Source of the DNA: Nocardia carnea
GTDB lineage: Bacteria; Actinomycetota; Actinomycetes; Mycobacteriales; Mycobacteriaceae
DNA length: 64,000 nucleotides
Assembly (NCBI RefSeq): GCF_029868855.1
Contig: NZ_JARWOV010000111.1
Coordinates: 51,167-115,166, forward strand
Reading direction: 5' to 3'
The notes below the pieces were generated by a model. The model searched no databases. It saw only the letters and a program-made list of their open reading frames with translations, and was not told the origin of the DNA. Positions 37,061 through 45,172 of the stretch are shown piece after piece. The translations under genes and the position numbers were made by a program. Positions within the stretch are counted from its first letter, which is position 1. The number at the start of each line of letters is the position of its first letter.

Positions 37061-37175
37061 ACCCGGAGCCGGAAATCTCGGAGTAGTGGACGAAAACATC
37101 GGGACCGCCACCGTCTTGCGCGATGAACCCGAAGCCCTTTTCGCCGTTGAACCACTTCACACTGCCTTGCGACAT
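36972..37175 (-). CDS. cspA: Cold-shock protein (CspA family)
   Basis: A complete 67-residue cold-shock domain protein with RNP-1 KGFGFIAQ and RNP-2 DVFVHYSEI, a nucleic-acid chaperone of the cytoplasm. Start ([18 protein letters not shown]) and length are standard for actinobacterial CspA. It overlaps the far 3' end of the CPBP frame in antisense. It is followed by a strong terminator. Confidence 0.96.
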   Translation of the reverse strand: MSQGSVKWFNGEKGFGFIAQDGGGPDVFVHYSEISGSGFKSLDEGQRVEFEIGQGQKGPQAQSVRAI

Positions 37176-37772
37176 ACTTTTGTCTTACTTCCTGTTGCGA
37201 GCCGGACGATCACTTCAACAACCCGTACTCACAATCGAGCATGCCACACACCCGGGCGCCCCACCCAGAAAGTGAGGCAGCGCACGCCGGACCGCGCGCC
37301 TCACAGATGCCCGCTACCACCGCCGATCCCGTTCATGTCGGCGCACCGGATTGGCTTATCGACAATGTGAACGGTTGCGACCGTGCGGATTTGGGCGGCA
37401 AATGAGGTGTGACGGCAGGGGCCGGGTAGCAAGTGATCGAAGACCCAGGCGAGGCGCCGAGTCCAGACTCGGGCGGGATGGGAGACGGGGCAACTCCGGC
37501 TCCGGGACGACAGCCGCCCGCTTCCTCTGAATCACCGCTGGGCACACCGACAGCTCTCACCCCAACAATCCTCTTCATCCGGGGTCAGCTCGGGTCAAAC
37601 GTAACCCGTGCCTTCCCGGCTTCCAGCGCAGGTCGGGCCGCCTCCCGCCCGGGCGGACTGGGCAGGTTGAAAATCCCGAGAACTGGGTTGAACGCGGGGT
37701 TCCTCTTGATTCCATGTCCTCGTCGAGAGAGTTCGACTCGAAGCTCAGGTTAGGCGAGTTGATGCGTTCTTG
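37176..37772. other. Gene-poor stretch
   Basis: About 600 bases upstream of cspA. The cspA leader and promoter must lie at the left end, as cold-shock mRNAs have long leaders. The open frames here (for example 37433-37753 on the plus strand) have no recognisable product or ribosome site and were not called. Confidence 0.35.
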
Positions 37773-38297
37773 CTATCGATCGGTGGGTGAGCGGTCACTG
37801 ATCGACCGGGTCAACAGCAGAGTGGTACTGCCATCGTTCTCTGCGATGTCCCGGCTATGCTCGAAACCGACCTTGCGCAGAACATGCAGCGAAGTCTTGT
37901 TCGACGCGGCTACGGTGGCGTGCACCTCGGTCAGTCCCAGGGTGTGGAAACCGTAGGCGACGAGCGCTTCTGCCAACTCGACGCCCAAACCACATCCCCA
38001 CACCTGTGGGGTCAAAGCGTAAATGATCTCGTAGCCCTCGACCACGTCGGTCGGCTTGACCTCGGCATGCCCGACCAGGCGTCCGTCCCGACGAACGGCC
38101 CAGACGTCGAACAGATCGTCCGCATAAACCTTGGTGAAGACCCGTCCGAACAAGGCCCGGTCGGCCGCTTCGGAAGAGGGGCCGTCACCCATCCATCGAG
38201 ACACCCTCGTGTCCTGGAACAAAGCGACGAAGCCTTCCTCATCCTCCGGGACGTACCGCTCGAGGACAAGACGCTGGGTATGCAAGGTCGAAGTCAT
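37773..38297 (-). CDS. GNAT acetyltransferase (RimJ/RimL type)
   Basis: A 174-residue N-acetyltransferase of the Acetyltransf_3 type. The N-terminus STLHTQRLVLERYVPEDE, the acetyl-CoA-binding region PQVWGCGLGVELAEALVAYGF, and the NKTSLHVLRKVGFEHSRD C-terminal signature match RimJ-like enzymes that acetylate protein N-termini or small amines. The start at 38297 (MTSTLHTQRL) was chosen over the longer frame because the family begins there. Isolated gene, substrate unknown. Confidence 0.85.
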   Translation of the reverse strand: MTSTLHTQRLVLERYVPEDEEGFVALFQDTRVSRWMGDGPSSEAADRALFGRVFTKVYADDLFDVWAVRRDGRLVGHAEVKPTDVVEGYEIIYALTPQVWGCGLGVELAEALVAYGFHTLGLTEVHATVAASNKTSLHVLRKVGFEHSRDIAENDGSTTLLLTRSISDRSPTDR

Positions 38298-38803
38298 GAG
38301 CGGCGACGCTACCCGCGAGCCGGCCCGAGGCCGAGCCATTCCATCGCGATTCGCCCGGGTGGCGGCGGGCGGCGTGAAGTTCGAGCCCAGGCCGCCTAGG
38401 TCGGCGACCTCGCCGACCTGGGCGCGTTCGGCCCGGGTCGGGCCGGTTTGGCGCGGCGAGGTCGATGTAGAAGTGATCGTTGACCGGGTGTTGGTCGATC
38501 AGGGCGTTGCCGCGGTGATGGCCGCAACGGCCTGTGGATTCCCTCTCCCGCTCACCCGCGGCCTCCCGGCGCTCTCGCCTGTCTTCCCACGCCCAGCCAC
38601 TGACCATTACGAACAGTTCACCGATGTTCCAGGCGAAGAAGACCACGTACAAGCTGCCCCAACCCACGCTCGTGGAGTGGACCATCCAGCGCCATCACGG
38701 GATACGTCGTCACAAGCAGGTACAGGTACAGGAACACGAACAACAGACTCCACACCCCGCAGCTCCTCCCGCTATACCAATCCAGGGTATCCGTGAAACG
38801 CAT
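38239..38803 (-). pseudogene. Probable frameshifted small membrane protein
   Basis: Two overlapping minus-strand frames each carry one hydrophobic helix. From 38803 the first reads MRFTDTLDW then SLLFVFLYLYLLVTTYPVMALDG and ends at 38618. From 38685 the second reads WGSLYVVFFAWNIGELFVMVSGW followed by a charged tail. Together they look like one two-helix membrane protein broken by an indel near 38650-38690. No family recognised. The 3' end overlaps the acetyltransferase start, so the downstream limit is uncertain. Confidence 0.3.
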
Positions 38804-38947
38804 TGCCGCAAAAGACGCCCCGTGGAACTCCACGCCTGGCTCCGCGCCCGCATGATCCTGCCCCGCATCGCCCGCCCCGGGATCGCTGACCCGAAACACC
38901 TTGGCCGGCACCGCTGGAGATTTGACCTGCTACAAGAAACACACCAC

Positions 38948-39334
38948 ATGAGACACGCTCTCAGCGTGTTCGACCTGTTCTCGGTCGGAGTCGGACCGTC
39001 GAACTCACATGGGGTCGAACCGATACGGACCGCTGTCCGATTCGTAGCGGCACGCTCGGCAGTGTGTATGCCCGATGACTGCTGGCTGCCCGAGGCCGAC
39101 GACACCCTCGACCTGGTCACCGCGTTCGTGGTCGGCTTCGTCATCGAGGAGCAGGACCACAGCCCGCCCGCCGGAGCGGACCCCGCTCGGTACTCGCTTG
39201 CCGGACGTGATGCGTGGCTCGGCGAAGGCCCCGAATTGGTCAAGGCTGCAGAGCATCTCCGCGACGACGGCGACCCGAGGTTCGGACGGCAGCTCGGCGT
39301 TCTCCTCGACGGGCTCGCGACCCGGCTGCACTGA
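38948..39334 (+). pseudogene. Chimera: serine dehydratase N-terminal fragment joined to a TetR C-terminal fragment
   Basis: One open frame contains two unrelated gene pieces. At 38957-39055 it reads LSVFDLFSVGVGPSNSH and then GVEPIRTAVRF, clearly the start of L-serine ammonia-lyase (SdaA: [24 protein letters not shown] in family members). From about 39070 to the stop it reads TLDLVTAFVVGFVIEEQDH and ends FGRQLGVLLDGLATRLH, the end of a TetR-type ligand-binding domain. Neither piece has its catalytic or DNA-binding remainder. Best explained by deletion joining two remnants. An expressed fusion is very unlikely. Confidence 0.65.
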
Positions 39335-40287
39335 CGGCCGGACCGCCACAGCCGGCGCCCCTGGAGTTCAGTTCCCGAAGGGCACCCGCCCCCGAGACGG
39401 GTGATCTTCTCCCACTCGCCGGATATAGACAGCGCCGACTTCCCGCCCATGCACGACATGACGCAGACCCACACCCATCAGCCGGAGTGCCTCGCAGCCC
39501 GGCTAACGAGCCAGCTCGAGCGGTTCCTCGACAACCCGCCCGCACTATCTGCGCAATGGGTCCGCGCCGAATCGGGCGTACCGGCAGAACGCAGGCGAGA
39601 GCCGTCGTTTCGAGTCGGTGTCGCTCACGAGCTGCGACGGGTGATCGCGGCGATGAGGCGGCGTTCCGGGGTCATGATCGTGCGCAACGTGGGGTCGATC
39701 AGGACGGTCGGCATGACCCGCAGCGGCGAATCCGGTTGCCGGGACGGCAGTGCGTTCCGCAGTTCGGTCCAGGCGTCGTCGGGACGTCCGAACTCGACGA
39801 GTTCCCGGGCGACGGCGAACTGGAGTTCACGACCTCGTCATCCCACAAGGCCGCGACATCATCGCCAGTTGGGCCTAGCCGAGACGAGACTGGACCGAAA
39901 GGATCGTCGCCGATGACGCAAGAAGCCGGCCCTGACACCACGTCCAGAAGCCTTCCGGGGAGACCGGCGGCCGGACAACAGCTAGTTTTCGATATCGAAA
40001 ACTAGCTACCGTGGAGGAGTGGCGATTCGATGAGCCGAAACCGTTGTCGACAGGTCTCGCGCGGGGCATGCCCATAGAGTCAGCAGTGTGGACTCAGCCC
40101 GCGGCTATCCCCGGCGTCGGCCCGAACATCGCACTGGGCCCGCGCGTGCCGTGACCCTCGTCGACAACAACGGTGAGGACGACATCGACATGGTCTGAGT
40201 GTTCTTCCGCCAGCACGGCGGCGCCGGCGTCACGATCTGCCCGGCAGGCAGCGCACATCGGATCGCCGTCACCGCTAGCATTCAGCC
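39335..40287. other. Degenerate region without an intact gene
   Basis: About 950 bases between the chimeric remnant and the lipoprotein gene. Frames in it change coding character repeatedly and none yields a recognisable protein. It contains the 28-bp palindrome listed separately, followed by GGAGGAG (40012-40018) and an ATG (40030) that opens only 15 codons. It looks like a promoter, operator and ribosome site whose gene has been deleted. Confidence 0.4.
39980..40007. promoter_or_regulatory. 28-bp perfect palindrome, orphan operator
   Basis: A perfect inverted repeat with arms AGCTAGTTTTCGAT and ATCGAAAACTAGCT and no spacer, centred at 39993/39994. Such long perfect palindromes in actinobacteria are usually operators of dimeric regulators (PadR, MarR or TetR type). 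A ribosome site lies 5 bp downstream, but the gene it would serve stops after 15 codons. No regulator gene is adjacent. Confidence 0.6.
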
Positions 40288-40944
40288 ATGACGCTCATCC
40301 GGGGCTGGCGCACGGCGATCTTGGGGATGTGCGTGATCATGATGACCACCGGGTGTATCGGTGCGATTGATCGTGCCGATTTCGAAGGCGCCTTGCATGC
40401 GCGGGGCGGTGGTCTGGTCACCGCGCTGCCCGCCGCTGCGGTCGGCGCACTCGAGCGGCGGCTGGGGGCGACCGGTCTCCGGGCCAGCGTCGTCATGCTG
40501 ACCGCCCCGAATTCATCGGAATTCCGGTTGGTCGTGCCGGATCAGCCCGCTCAGGTGACTCGTTTTCTCGATGGCGGTGCGAATCTGGCGGGACCGTACG
40601 CGGTGGCGCGGTTCCGTATCCAGGTGCCACAGAACCCGGACCAACTCGACGACTACACCTTCGCGCTGGACGACTTGAGCGAACCCGCGCCCGTCCAGGT
40701 GATGACGGGCGACGTGCAGGACACGACATTCGCGATCGCCGACGTCTCCGGGCTCGCCCGGATCGAGGAGATCGTCGATACGGCGTTGGCGCACAGCGAA
40801 CTCGACAATGCCTACGTACCGGCGATATTGGTCAACAAGTTCGGTCGAGATATCCTGATGACGGTGAATGTCACATCACCGCGTGGCGTGTCCGTCGCCC
40901 AATTCGACCGTACCGGGACGTTCATTCAGGCGCGGCGGGTATGA
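40288..40944 (+). CDS. Hypothetical lipoprotein
   Basis: 218 residues with a lipoprotein signal peptide: basic start MTLIRGWR, hydrophobic core, lipobox MTTGC (Cys23). The mature part, about 195 residues, is a mixed alpha/beta domain with no cysteines and no recognised family. Its stop overlaps the ATG of the next gene (ATGA), so the two are co-translated and may form an envelope pair. Confidence 0.7.
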   Translation: MTLIRGWRTAILGMCVIMMTTGCIGAIDRADFEGALHARGGGLVTALPAAAVGALERRLGATGLRASVVMLTAPNSSEFRLVVPDQPAQVTRFLDGGANLAGPYAVARFRIQVPQNPDQLDDYTFALDDLSEPAPVQVMTGDVQDTTFAIADVSGLARIEEIVDTALAHSELDNAYVPAILVNKFGRDILMTVNVTSPRGVSVAQFDRTGTFIQARRV

Positions 40945-41351
40945 GATTCGGCAGACTACTGGCGGTTTTCGCCGGAATCCTTTCGGCGACAGCCATCTTC
41001 AGCATCGTCCTCTCGGTGATCTGGCCCGGCGAAATAGAGTTGATCGCACCGCTGTTCTGTGCCGATCCATATAACGACCCGATGGTCGTATCCGACACAT
41101 ACCACGATTCCGAGGGCACCTCGACGAACTTCACCCTGTACTGTGTCGGCGATCGCGGTCAGTTCACCAACGAGGGATTCTTCCTGCCCTGGCTTGTGCT
41201 GGTGGCAGCGCATACGGGCATCGTGGTCGTGCCGGCGTTGCTGATAGGTATCGCCAATCGCGGCCGCGAACCCCGAGACGCCGAACCCCGAGACCGGGAA
41301 TCCCAGGACGCAGCGCCGCAGGACAGCAAGATCACCGGCACCGAGTGGTGA
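40941..41351 (+). CDS. Hypothetical two-helix membrane protein
   Basis: 136 residues. It has an N-terminal membrane helix (about 7-27), a short extracytoplasmic loop with two cysteines (FCADP and YCVGD) that could pair, a second helix (LPWLVLVAAHTGIVVVPALLIG), then a charged cytosolic tail with a repeated EPRDxE pattern. Coupled to the lipoprotein gene by ATGA. Function unknown. Confidence 0.65.
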   Translation: MRFGRLLAVFAGILSATAIFSIVLSVIWPGEIELIAPLFCADPYNDPMVVSDTYHDSEGTSTNFTLYCVGDRGQFTNEGFFLPWLVLVAAHTGIVVVPALLIGIANRGREPRDAEPRDRESQDAAPQDSKITGTEW

Positions 41352-41374
41352 GCGGTCTTTCGGGTGGGTGCCGG

Positions 41375-41593
41375 CTAATATTCGATCCCTTCGAAGGCGA
41401 ATAATCTCGCCCGCCCGAGGTCATCCACGCATACGGGTCCGCCGGTGATCCTCGGACACTGATCACTCGGCCAGGCTCGGACGGCGCGTGCTTCCTGCTG
41501 AAACCGGTCGAGGATCGCAGGGAAGGCGAGACAGTCCTCGGCCCAGGAGACGAGCGCGGAGAGGACATAGCCGTAATCCACGCCGGCGATCAT
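41375..41593 (-). pseudogene. Short gene remnant downstream of the decayed transposase
   Basis: The last 72 codons of a frame running out of the transposase remnant: MIAGVDYGYVLSALVSWAEDCLAF and onwards to ARLFAFEGIEY. The codon pattern looks coding, but the frame continues upstream straight through a transposon end, so this is probably the 3' end of a gene cut by the insertion. No family recognised. Confidence 0.3.
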
Positions 41594-41623
41594 CACACGA
41601 GCAGCACACCCGATTAGCTCGAG

Positions 41624-42472
41624 CTGGTGTTTTATGGAGTTTCTGCGGGGTCGTGGACCGGCGGGTTTGGAGGGTTTGTGGTCACTGTCGGTCTTGATGT
41701 ACACGTCGTAGCGGGGTGCCGACCCGCTGGTTGCGGTGACCGGCGGATCGACCGGTTCCGGGGCGGGAGGGTTTCGGTGCTCTGGCTGGACATGCCGCTT
41801 TCCGGCGGAGGCGCCGAAACCCCCGACGAACACGCGCGGGCGTAAGACGCTGCGCAACAACGGGTTCATCCCACGGGCGTCTCAGGTCGACGGTCGGGTT
41901 CCGAGCCAGACGCAGTTGGGTGTAGGCAGCCAGCAGCAACCAGGTCCACCGATCAGCGGCATCCGGATTCCGCAGTTTCGGAAAGGTCCAGCCGATGGTC
42001 TGCTTCAGCATGCGGAAAGTGTGCTCGATGTCGAAGCGCCGCAGAAACGCCTGCCACAGCACCTCTGCCTCGGCGGCATCCAGATCGACAGTGGTGTCCA
42101 CCGTGAGTACCAGCCGGCCGTCTGCGGCTCGCGGCAGCGGCACCGAGACCAGCGCCTGCCACAGCCGGGCGATATCGATCCGGCCACGGTCCAACGCCGC
42201 ATAGACACTGCCGCGCCCCGACGATGCTCGCCGACCATCGACAACTCCGGCAGTGACCGCACCGGACCGTCCTCGCACAACACCGCATCCAGCACATCGA
42301 ACACCGCGTCCGCCCGTCGGGACAGGCACCGATACAGCTCCCGCCGAAACGCCGAAAGGACCCCGACCGTGCCAGCCCGGCCGGAGTCGTGCACACTGTT
42401 CATTGAAGTTTTTGGTTGTTGAAAGACTTTCTGTCGCTTCGCTCATGATCACCCGGGGCCACAAAACACCAG
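41624..42472 (-). mobile_element. Decayed insertion sequence with remnant terminal repeats
   Basis: An IS remnant bounded by CTGGTGTTTTATGG (41624-41637) and, inverted, CTGGTGTTTTGTGG (42472-42459), 13 of 14 identical. The intervening DNA encodes broken pieces of an actinobacterial DDE transposase. A further TAGCTYGAG repeat flanks each end (41615-41623 and 42495-42487). At about 850 bp it is shorter than an intact copy should be. An IS630-family element has inserted directly beside its right flank. Confidence 0.7.
41640..42403 (-). pseudogene. DDE transposase remnant (internal deletion and frameshifts)
   Basis: Pieces of one transposase lie in different frames. The N-terminus (LSAFRRELYRCLSRRADAVF to LSMVGEHRRG) is in one frame. 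The next part (GSVYAALDRGRIDIARLWQALVSVPLP) is in a second frame after a break near 42215. At VDTTVDLDAAEAEVLWQAF the central DDE region is missing: the frame jumps to RFDIEHTFRMLKQTIGWTFPKLRNP and the C-terminal helices. A third break near 41710 shifts to APRYDVYIKTD. This matches actinobacterial DDE transposases of the NF041680-type family (from memory). It cannot be active. Confidence 0.75.
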
Positions 42473-42492
42473 ATCAGAGGTTAAAACTCAAG

Positions 42493-43593
42493 CTAGTGTT
42501 CCGCGCCTGAAATCCGTTGCAGATATCGTGCGAGAGAGTCGAGGATCTCCTCGGCCGTCTTGCGCCAGACGAACGGACGCGGGTTGGTGTTCCATTGGTC
42601 GACCCAGTCCCGGACGTCTTTCTCCAGTGCCGCAACGCTTTTGTGGACACTGCGACGCAACAGTTGCTGGGTGAGGAAGCCGAACCAGCGCTCGACCTGG
42701 TTGAGCCACGACGAGCCGGTCGGGGTGAAATGCACGTGGAACCGCGGGTGCGCCGCGAGCCATTGCTGGACCAGCGGGGTCTTGTGGGTGGCGTAGTTGT
42801 CGCAGACCACGTGCACGTCCAGCTCGGCGGGAACGGCCTTGTCGATGCTGGTCAGAAACTTGCGGAACTCGGTCGCGCGGTGGCGGCGGTGCAGTTCGCC
42901 GATCACTGTGCCGTCGGCGATGTTGAACGCAGCGAACAGGCTGGTCGTGCCGTGGCGGGCATAGTCGTGGGTGCGCCGCTCCGGCATGCCCGGCATCATC
43001 GGCAGCACCGGCTGCGACCGATCCAGAGCCTGGATCTGGCTCTTCTCATCGACACACAGAACAACAGCTCGTTCAGGCGGATTATGGTACAAGCCAACAA
43101 CATCCACGACCTTCTCCACGAACAACGGATCGGTGGAAAGCTTGAACCCATCGGTCAGATGCGGTTTCAACTCGAACCGCCGCCAGATCCGCCCCACCGT
43201 CGACTTCGACAACCCGGTCCGCTCGGCCATCAACGACCGCGACCAGTGCGTGGCATCGGAGGGCAGCCGCTCGAGAGTCAACTCGACCACCTGCTGCACC
43301 TGATCCAGCAGGATCGACGGCGGTCGACCTGGCCTCGACTCATCGGCCAGACCCGCCAGCCCGTACTCGATGAAACGGCCCCGCCACTTACGCACCGTCA
43401 TCGCCGACACACCCACCTCGGCCGCTACATGGGTGTTGAACGCTCCCGGCTCGGCACACGCCAGCACGATCCGACACCGCAACGCATACGCCTGCGTCGA
43501 CGTCGCCGCCCGCGCACCCCGCACCAACTCCCGACGCTGCGCCTCGGTCACCACCAAATCCGGACCCGATCTCGGGCGCCCAGTCCTCGCCAC
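42493..43593 (-). CDS. IS630-family transposase, intact
   Basis: A 366-residue transposase. It has an N-terminal winged/helix-turn-helix region ([19 protein letters not shown]), an [13 protein letters not shown] second helix, and a DDE catalytic core with [25 protein letters not shown] and the [13 protein letters not shown] segment supplying the last acidic residue. The stop codon TAG lies at the element tip and uses the TA of the target site. No frameshift, so it is probably functional or only recently silent. Confidence 0.93.
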   Translation of the reverse strand: MARTGRPRSGPDLVVTEAQRRELVRGARAATSTQAYALRCRIVLACAEPGAFNTHVAAEVGVSAMTVRKWRGRFIEYGLAGLADESRPGRPPSILLDQVQQVVELTLERLPSDATHWSRSLMAERTGLSKSTVGRIWRRFELKPHLTDGFKLSTDPLFVEKVVDVVGLYHNPPERAVVLCVDEKSQIQALDRSQPVLPMMPGMPERRTHDYARHGTTSLFAAFNIADGTVIGELHRRHRATEFRKFLTSIDKAVPAELDVHVVCDNYATHKTPLVQQWLAAHPRFHVHFTPTGSSWLNQVERWFGFLTQQLLRRSVHKSVAALEKDVRDWVDQWNTNPRPFVWRKTAEEILDSLARYLQRISGAEH

Positions 43594-43640
43594 CGCCGAA
43601 TCCTACAATTAACCAACGGATTTCAGGCGCGGAACACTAG
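42493..43640. mobile_element. Complete IS630-family insertion sequence
   Basis: Perfect 27-bp inverted repeats (42493-42519 and 43614-43640, beginning CTAGTGTTCCGCGCC) enclose the single transposase gene. Taking off the duplicated TA target (42494-42495 and 43638-43639) leaves an element of about 1.14 kb. It sits between two older IS remnants, so this is a nested hotspot. Identical ends and an intact gene suggest a recent insertion. Confidence 0.92.
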
Positions 43641-43654
43641 GGCCTATCCATAAT

Positions 43655-43878
43655 TCATCGCAGCCACAGCACGATCGCGGCGATGGTGAATTCGGCCAGG
43701 TAATACGCGACCCGCTTGGCATAGCGGGTCGCCGGGCCACGGAACTGTTTGAGCCGGTTGAAGCAGCGTTCGACCACATTGTGTTGCTTGTAGATCTCCG
43801 GATCGAACTCCGGTGGCCGACCACCGGCCGGGCCCTTCGCGGCGCGGCGAGCGAGCTGATCATCGCGTTTGGGACTAC
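43655..43878 (-). pseudogene. IS5-type transposase, C-terminal fragment
   Basis: About 70 codons reading PKRDDQLARRAAKGPAGGRPP, then EIYKQHNVVERCFNRLKQF and RYAKRVAYYLAEFTIAAIVLWLR stop. This is the C-terminal DDE region (the E of NVVERCFNRLKQ) of IS5-group transposases. The upstream part is absent. The fragment's outer end (GGCCTATCCATAATTCATCG) abuts the IS630 element and may retain its terminal repeat. Confidence 0.75.
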
Positions 43879-44069
43879 TGAAACCGTTACTACCTGCTGG
43901 TATAAAGCCGGGCCGGCCACCGCGGTGGTCGAAACGGTGGTTGATCGACGGGATCCGATAGCGGATCCGGACCGGCAGCCCGTGAGGTGATATTCCGGCA
44001 ACGTATGGGCCGTGGTAGACGGGGTACGGGTTTTCCGCAATACAGCCCGAGTCCGTATCCTGGCCGACC

Positions 44070-44471
44070 GTGACACCAGATGCCGCGCGCGAATTACTGC
44101 TGTTCCACAGTGGTGCACATCCCGATGTTCATGATCCTCGCTGGGAGCAAGGGTTTCTCGGCATGCTCCGCCCGTACCGCGGTTTGCGTGATGAGAATTT
44201 CCATTCCGTGATGGCTTGCCTGCGCGCCCTCACAGACGATTTACAAGGCGACGCCCTCGACCGCCGAGTGATCGGAGCCCTCTGGGGAATCTGTCACTTC
44301 GGCCGGACCTGGGGAACATGTCCAGGTGGCATGCTGCGCAGCAACAACCTCATTACCGACGAAGATGTCTCCCGGCTGGAGAGCTGGGTCGAACAGATCT
44401 CCTACTCCACCTTCTGCGTCCTCGACGGTGCGATCGGTGAGGCATTCCACACCTACGACCGAGGCATCTGA
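44070..44471 (+). CDS. Hypothetical 133-residue protein
   Basis: A GTG-started frame (MTPDAARELLLFHSG) giving a soluble helical protein with conserved-looking Trp and Cys positions (ALWGICHFGRTWGTCPGGML). It has good coding character and lies between mobile-element debris. No family recognised. The segment GRTWGTCPGGMLRSNNLIT is the most distinctive part. It may be cargo of a lost element. Confidence 0.55.
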   Translation: MTPDAARELLLFHSGAHPDVHDPRWEQGFLGMLRPYRGLRDENFHSVMACLRALTDDLQGDALDRRVIGALWGICHFGRTWGTCPGGMLRSNNLITDEDVSRLESWVEQISYSTFCVLDGAIGEAFHTYDRGI

Positions 44472-44499
44472 CCCACAACGTCGGCGACACGAAGTCCTG

Positions 44500-44690
44500 C
44501 CGGTGCGGAACCGTGTGGTGCTGCGAAACACCGTCTACCTCGACCGGGCACTGGCCGAATTGCACGCCCAGGACTACTCGGTGATGGACACCGACGTCGC
44601 CGGGCTCTCACCGTTCCTCCGAATCCACACCGGCATCGGCGGGCATTACAGCTTCTTTCTCACTCACATCCCTTCCACCACCCGGTTGTA
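44500..44690 (+). pseudogene. Tn3-family transposase, probable C-terminal fragment
   Basis: Reads VRNRVVLRNTVYLDRALAEL, then LHAQDYSVMDTDVAGLSPFL and HTGIGGHYSFFLTH. It resembles the end of Tn3-type transposases (LWNTRYL...AL..L...G..V.DED.A.LSP....HI...G.Y.F). The rest of the protein is missing. It is one of several transposon remnants here. Family call from pattern memory, moderate certainty. Confidence 0.5.
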
Positions 44691-44870
44691 GGCGATCCCA
44701 CCCTCGGCTACGTCGTCCTCGCCGCCGAAGACGCCCCCGAGCAGAGCCTCGCCAACTACACCCCCGAACCCGCCTCACCCTACGCCGAAGCACTCGGCCT
44801 ACTCGCCGGCTGGACCAGCACCACCACAGTCGCGCCCACGACGGAACGGACCCGCAATCCGCCCAGCTGA
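44691..44870 (+). pseudogene. XRE/MmyB-type regulator, C-terminal fragment
   Basis: 59 codons reading GDPTLGYVVLAAEDAPEQSL and ANYTPEPASPYAEALGLLAGW, resembling the C-terminal end of actinobacterial XRE regulators with an MmyB-like ligand domain (YTAEPGSPSAEALRLLASW). The DNA-binding part is absent and the frame directly follows the transposase fragment. It is a gene tail left by rearrangement. Confidence 0.45.
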
Positions 44871-45063
44871 CCGCATCGTTCACCCGCGCACCGTTTCTGG
44901 CCCAGTCAGGAAGGCGATCGTCCGGCCGTGAGTCGCCGGCCGGTTGATTACTTGGTGTTGACCTGGCAATTTTCCCCCTCCCGACATGAACCCCCACACG
45001 ATGGGCCCTGCAGCGTGAGTGACAGGGGCGAATGCGGGTTGTGGGGAGGGGGTCGGTGATATC

Positions 45064-45111
45064 GCGTACGGCGCCACGATCTGCCGATGGGCATTTCGTG
45101 GCGCCGTACGC
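45064..45111. terminator. Long hairpin downstream of the catabolic SDR gene
   Basis: A perfect 16-bp stem, GCGTACGGCGCCACGA (45064-45079) against TCGTGGCGCCGTACGC (45096-45111), with a 16-base loop. It lies 62 bp past the SDR stop on the minus strand. It may terminate the three-gene catabolic operon. The long loop leaves room for a processing or regulatory role. No U-tract. Confidence 0.6.
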
Positions 45112-45172
45112 CGAGCCGGCGCGGGCACTCCGGGGCATCACTCCGCAGTCCCGGCCACGAGCAATGCCGCGG

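Noticed and set aside
37433..37753. 106-residue plus-strand ORF upstream of cspA
   Set aside because: Low-complexity Pro/Gly/Ser translation, no ribosome site, no family resemblance.
37743..37760. Possible IdeR-like iron box (GGTTAGGCGAG)
   Set aside because: Only one half resembles the TTAGGTTAGGCTAACCTAA palindrome and it is not at a relevant promoter.
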